Positions 5,149 to 7,384 of a stretch of 7,384 nt of DNA are shown here, piece by piece. The notes under the pieces are model-generated. The model ran no database searches and was not told the origin of the DNA. It saw only the letters and a program-made list of their open reading frames with translations. Positions within the stretch are counted from its first letter, which is position 1, and every line of letters begins with the position of its first letter. A program made the translations under genes and the position numbers. Source of the DNA: an uncultured Bacilli bacterium (GTDB lineage Bacteria; Bacillota_I; Bacilli_A; RF39; UBA660); contig CANQWJ010000170.1 in assembly GCA_947627525.1 (NCBI GenBank), positions 1 to 7,384 of the forward strand, given 5' to 3'.

Positions 5149-7384
5149 CTATTTAGAAATTTTTACATTTTTAACTTTACTCCAACTTGAGAAATAGTTA
5201 GTTCCAGATACTGTTTTATAAGTACGAATACGAACATAATATTTTTTACCTTTACTCAATTTAGAAATAGTTGTTGAAGTTGTACTATTCTTCCTAATAG
5301 TTACAGTCTTAACACCTTTTTTAAACTTACTATCAGTTGAGTATTGAACTTGATATCCTGTTACGTTTTTATCTCTACCCCATTTAACTGTCATTTTCTT
5401 TCCTTTAGCATTAGATAGCTTAGAAATTTGAAGAGTTGCTGGGTTAACAGTTACTGTAATCTTAGTTGAAGCTTTGTTATATCCTGCATTTTCATTGGCT
5501 GTAATAGTAATAGTTGCTTTTCCAATATAACCTTTTTTAATAGTTACTTTTCCAGAACTATTTACCGTAATATTTTTATTATTACTACTATAACTTAATT
5601 TAGCATTTCCTTGTTGTTTAGCATTAATTGAGAAAGTTTGATTCTTACTTGCATATGTCTTAGTTACATTAGAAGCAGTAACAGAATTGTTAACTTTCTT
5701 AATATTTACTACAACATTCTTAGTTGTTTTCTTATAGTGAGTAGTCTCACTAGCTGTAATTGTAATAGTAGCACTAGAAGTATTTCCACCTTTAATTGTT
5801 ACTTTACCATTACTATCTACTAAAACGTTACTATTATTACTCTTATAAGTTAATTTAGCATTTTCTTTTTTACTAGCATTAATGTATAATGTTTGATCTT
5901 TTGTTGAATAATCTTCTGTTATATTAGATGCCGAAATAACATTATCTTGTTTTTCAATTGTAAATGTTCCTGTTACTGTTCCTGTAAATCCACCCATACC
6001 AGTAACTTCTATTGTTGCTGTTCCTGGATTTACATTATTAGAATATGTAACTTTATAATCAGCATTTTCTTTTAATTTTCTACTTCCATAGTATACAGAA
6101 ACAACTGGTTTCTTTTCTTTGCCATCGTAAACTATAGTTTCACCATAGCTCAATCTTACTTTTCCATTAATATCAACAGCACATCCATTATAAGCTGTAA
6201 ACTTAGCTGTTGTCTTATTTCCAACAACGTCTGTAACAACAACATCTTTAATAGGACTATCTAAAATAGGTACGACAAATTTCTTTTCTGTATCACTTGT
6301 AGAAACGAAATCTCTTATTTCTTTACCATTAACAGTAATTGAATCTATTCCTGTATCATCAGTAACTGTTAGTGTTGGTAAACTACAGTATTCTTTTCCT
6401 TCAACATATCCCGTAATGACAGGTTTTGTGTTATCAGTAATTGGTACAACATGAACATAACGATATGATGAATGGAACATTTCAACTTTTTCTCTACTCT
6501 TACGTTCGATATAAAGTTTTAACATTTTAGGATTTTTTTCAGCAATAGTTGCTGTTTCAACGTAATATGCACCTTTTTCTAATGATGGTGAATAACTGAA
6601 GACTTGACTTCCACCAAAGGCTTCAAATTCAACATTTTTTTCAATATAAGTTTTTCTTGCTGAGACAGCGATTTGATCAACGGCCTTCTTATCAGCAACA
6701 CTTTTAACAGCAGCTGAAAGGTATACTTTAGTACCATTTTTAAAGCTAGCAGTACCTTTCTCACTACGAACAGCTACAGCATAACCATTACCAACAGAAC
6801 TTAAATTTGCTTTACCATCTAAAACAAAACTTGTTCCAGCATCAACAGTAGCTGTACGAGATGTCGTTGAAGTAAGATCATATTTTCCATCACTAATACT
6901 CATCGCACCATAAGCACGAAGCGCATGTTCTTTTCCTGTTAAAGTAATATTAGAATTAGTAATTGTCATGTTACCAGCATAATTAGTAGTATGTCCATTG
7001 TCATAACCACCACTAGCATAAATACTATCGTATAAAGCACTTTCGCCAGCATCTTTTATTTCACTATCTTTAATAGTTATATCTTTAGCATAAATACCAT
7101 TAGGTCCTTTTCTAACAGTAAGATTAGAACCATCAATATATAAACTTCTTCTTGATTCAATTGTTCCTTCTGTTGCCGCAAGATAATTATCATTTACTCT
7201 ACTTATCTTCGCATCAACTGTTGCTTTATTTAATTTCATATCTTCAGCGGAAATTAATGCAGAGTCCCCAGAAACAATCTTATAACTACCACCATCTAAA
7301 GTAAGGCTATAGTTTGTATTAATTCCATATAGATGACTGTTTACTTCAACATCAACATCATCAAAAACAACTTCACTATAAATG
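5149..7384 (-). CDS. Large modular secreted/surface protein, N-terminus beyond window
   Basis: The frame is open from the window edge to a TAG at 5151-5149, giving 744 visible residues. The first in-frame ATG (7239) is not a credible start, because the same repeat pattern continues upstream of it without a Shine-Dalgarno sequence. In visible numbering, residues 1-290 have recurring rungs of about 20 residues rich in Ile, Thr, Asn, Asp and Gly, typical of a right-handed beta-helix. Residues 314-398 are Ig-like (after DNTKPVITG). Residues 401-478 form a beta-sandwich-type domain with the YDGKEKKPVVSV signature common in Firmicutes exoproteins. Residues 480-561 and 565-646 are tandem Ig-like repeats. 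Residues 647-744 are a fibronectin type III domain. Cys333 and Cys401 could form a disulfide. No LPXTG, transmembrane helix or lysine-rich anchor follows the last domain. The likely role is adhesion or glycan binding outside the cell. The signal peptide would lie beyond the window. Confidence 0.9.
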   Translation of the reverse strand, partial: IYSEVVFDDVDVEVNSHLYGINTNYSLTLDGGSYKIVSGDSALISAEDMKLNKATVDAKISRVNDNYLAATEGTIESRRSLYIDGSNLTVRKGPNGIYAKDITIKDSEIKDAGESALYDSIYASGGYDNGHTTNYAGNMTITNSNITLTGKEHALRAYGAMSISDGKYDLTSTTSRTATVDAGTSFVLDGKANLSSVGNGYAVAVRSEKGTASFKNGTKVYLSAAVKSVADKKAVDQIAVSARKTYIEKNVEFEAFGGSQVFSYSPSLEKGAYYVETATIAEKNPKMLKLYIERKSREKVEMFHSSYRYVHVVPITDNTKPVITGYVEGKEYCSLPTLTVTDDTGIDSITVNGKEIRDFVSTSDTEKKFVVPILDSPIKDVVVTDVVGNKTTAKFTAYNGCAVDINGKVRLSYGETIVYDGKEKKPVVSVYYGSRKLKENADYKVTYSNNVNPGTATIEVTGMGGFTGTVTGTFTIEKQDNVISASNITEDYSTKDQTLYINASKKENAKLTYKSNNSNVLVDSNGKVTIKGGNTSSATITITASETTHYKKTTKNVVVNIKKVNNSVTASNVTKTYASKNQTFSINAKQQGNAKLSYSSNNKNITVNSSGKVTIKKGYIGKATITITANENAGYNKASTKITVTVNPATLQISKLSNAKGKKMTVKWGRDKNVTGYQVQYSTDSKFKKGVKTVTIRKNSTTSTTISKLSKGKKYYVRIRTYKTVSGTNYFSSWSKVKNVKISK
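5446..5691 (-). repeat. Ig-like repeat, second copy
   Basis: Visible residues 565-646 of the modular surface protein. It aligns to the preceding copy without gaps at an 85-residue offset, with 41 of 82 positions identical by hand count. The shared cores include GKVTIK, ATITITA and NQT/DQT, typical of Big_2-like or cadherin-like exoprotein repeats. Confidence 0.8.
5701..5946 (-). repeat. Ig-like repeat, first copy
   Basis: Visible residues 480-561 of the modular surface protein. It is the partner of the copy that follows it in the protein (50% identical over 82 positions, no gaps). The conserved SNG/SSG-KVTIK strand and ATITITA strand mark it as the same fold. Confidence 0.8.

Noticed and set aside
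5076..5150. Riboswitch or small RNA between the surface protein and the lipid kinase
   Set aside because: The space is filled by a terminator and a promoter, and the predicted kinase leader is only about 22 bases.
7237..7239. ATG at 7239 as the real start of the surface protein
   Set aside because: There is no Shine-Dalgarno site or signal peptide, and 48 further codons upstream keep the same beta-solenoid pattern to the window edge.

Overview
The window is AT-rich and almost fully coding, with every credible gene on the minus strand. It looks like a low-GC Gram-positive-type genome (Bacilli, Clostridia or a gut Mycoplasmatota/RF39-like lineage). The signs are Shine-Dalgarno sites, sigma-A-like promoters with 17-base spacers, intrinsic terminators with T tracts, Sec signal peptides beginning MKKK, and a DgkB-like soluble lipid kinase. 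The standard code fits: all 16 tryptophans I translated are TGG, and one gene ends in TGA. I cannot name the species.

Layout in the direction of transcription (high to low coordinates). (1) 7384-5149: the C-terminal 744 residues of a large secreted or surface protein. It has a beta-solenoid-like region, an Ig-like domain, a second beta-sandwich-type domain, two tandem Ig-like repeats that align without gaps, and a C-terminal fibronectin type III domain. It ends in an intrinsic terminator. (2) 5054-4086: a complete DgkB/YegS-type diacylglycerol kinase with its own extended -10 promoter and a lysine-rich tail. Its terminator hairpin overlaps its last codons and stop codon. (3) 4015-3320: a small exported protein with one C-terminal membrane segment (type I topology), unrecognised, with its own promoter. 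(4) 3323 to the window edge at 1: the first 1107 residues of a very large exported protein with 55 cysteines. It is also unrecognised and is translationally coupled to gene 3 by an ATGA overlap.

Genes 3 and 4 form a two-gene operon encoding a membrane-anchored partner and a giant cysteine-rich exoprotein. This is the least ordinary part of the window. The giant protein carries four copies of a cysteine module, C-x(2,3)-C-x(12-14)-C-x4-C, which suggests a disulfide-stapled helical hairpin. The lipid kinase has its own promoter and terminator and is probably an independent housekeeping gene, recycling diacylglycerol for phospholipid synthesis. No RNA genes, mobile elements, CRISPR arrays or origins were seen, and no gene-free stretch exceeds about 100 bases.
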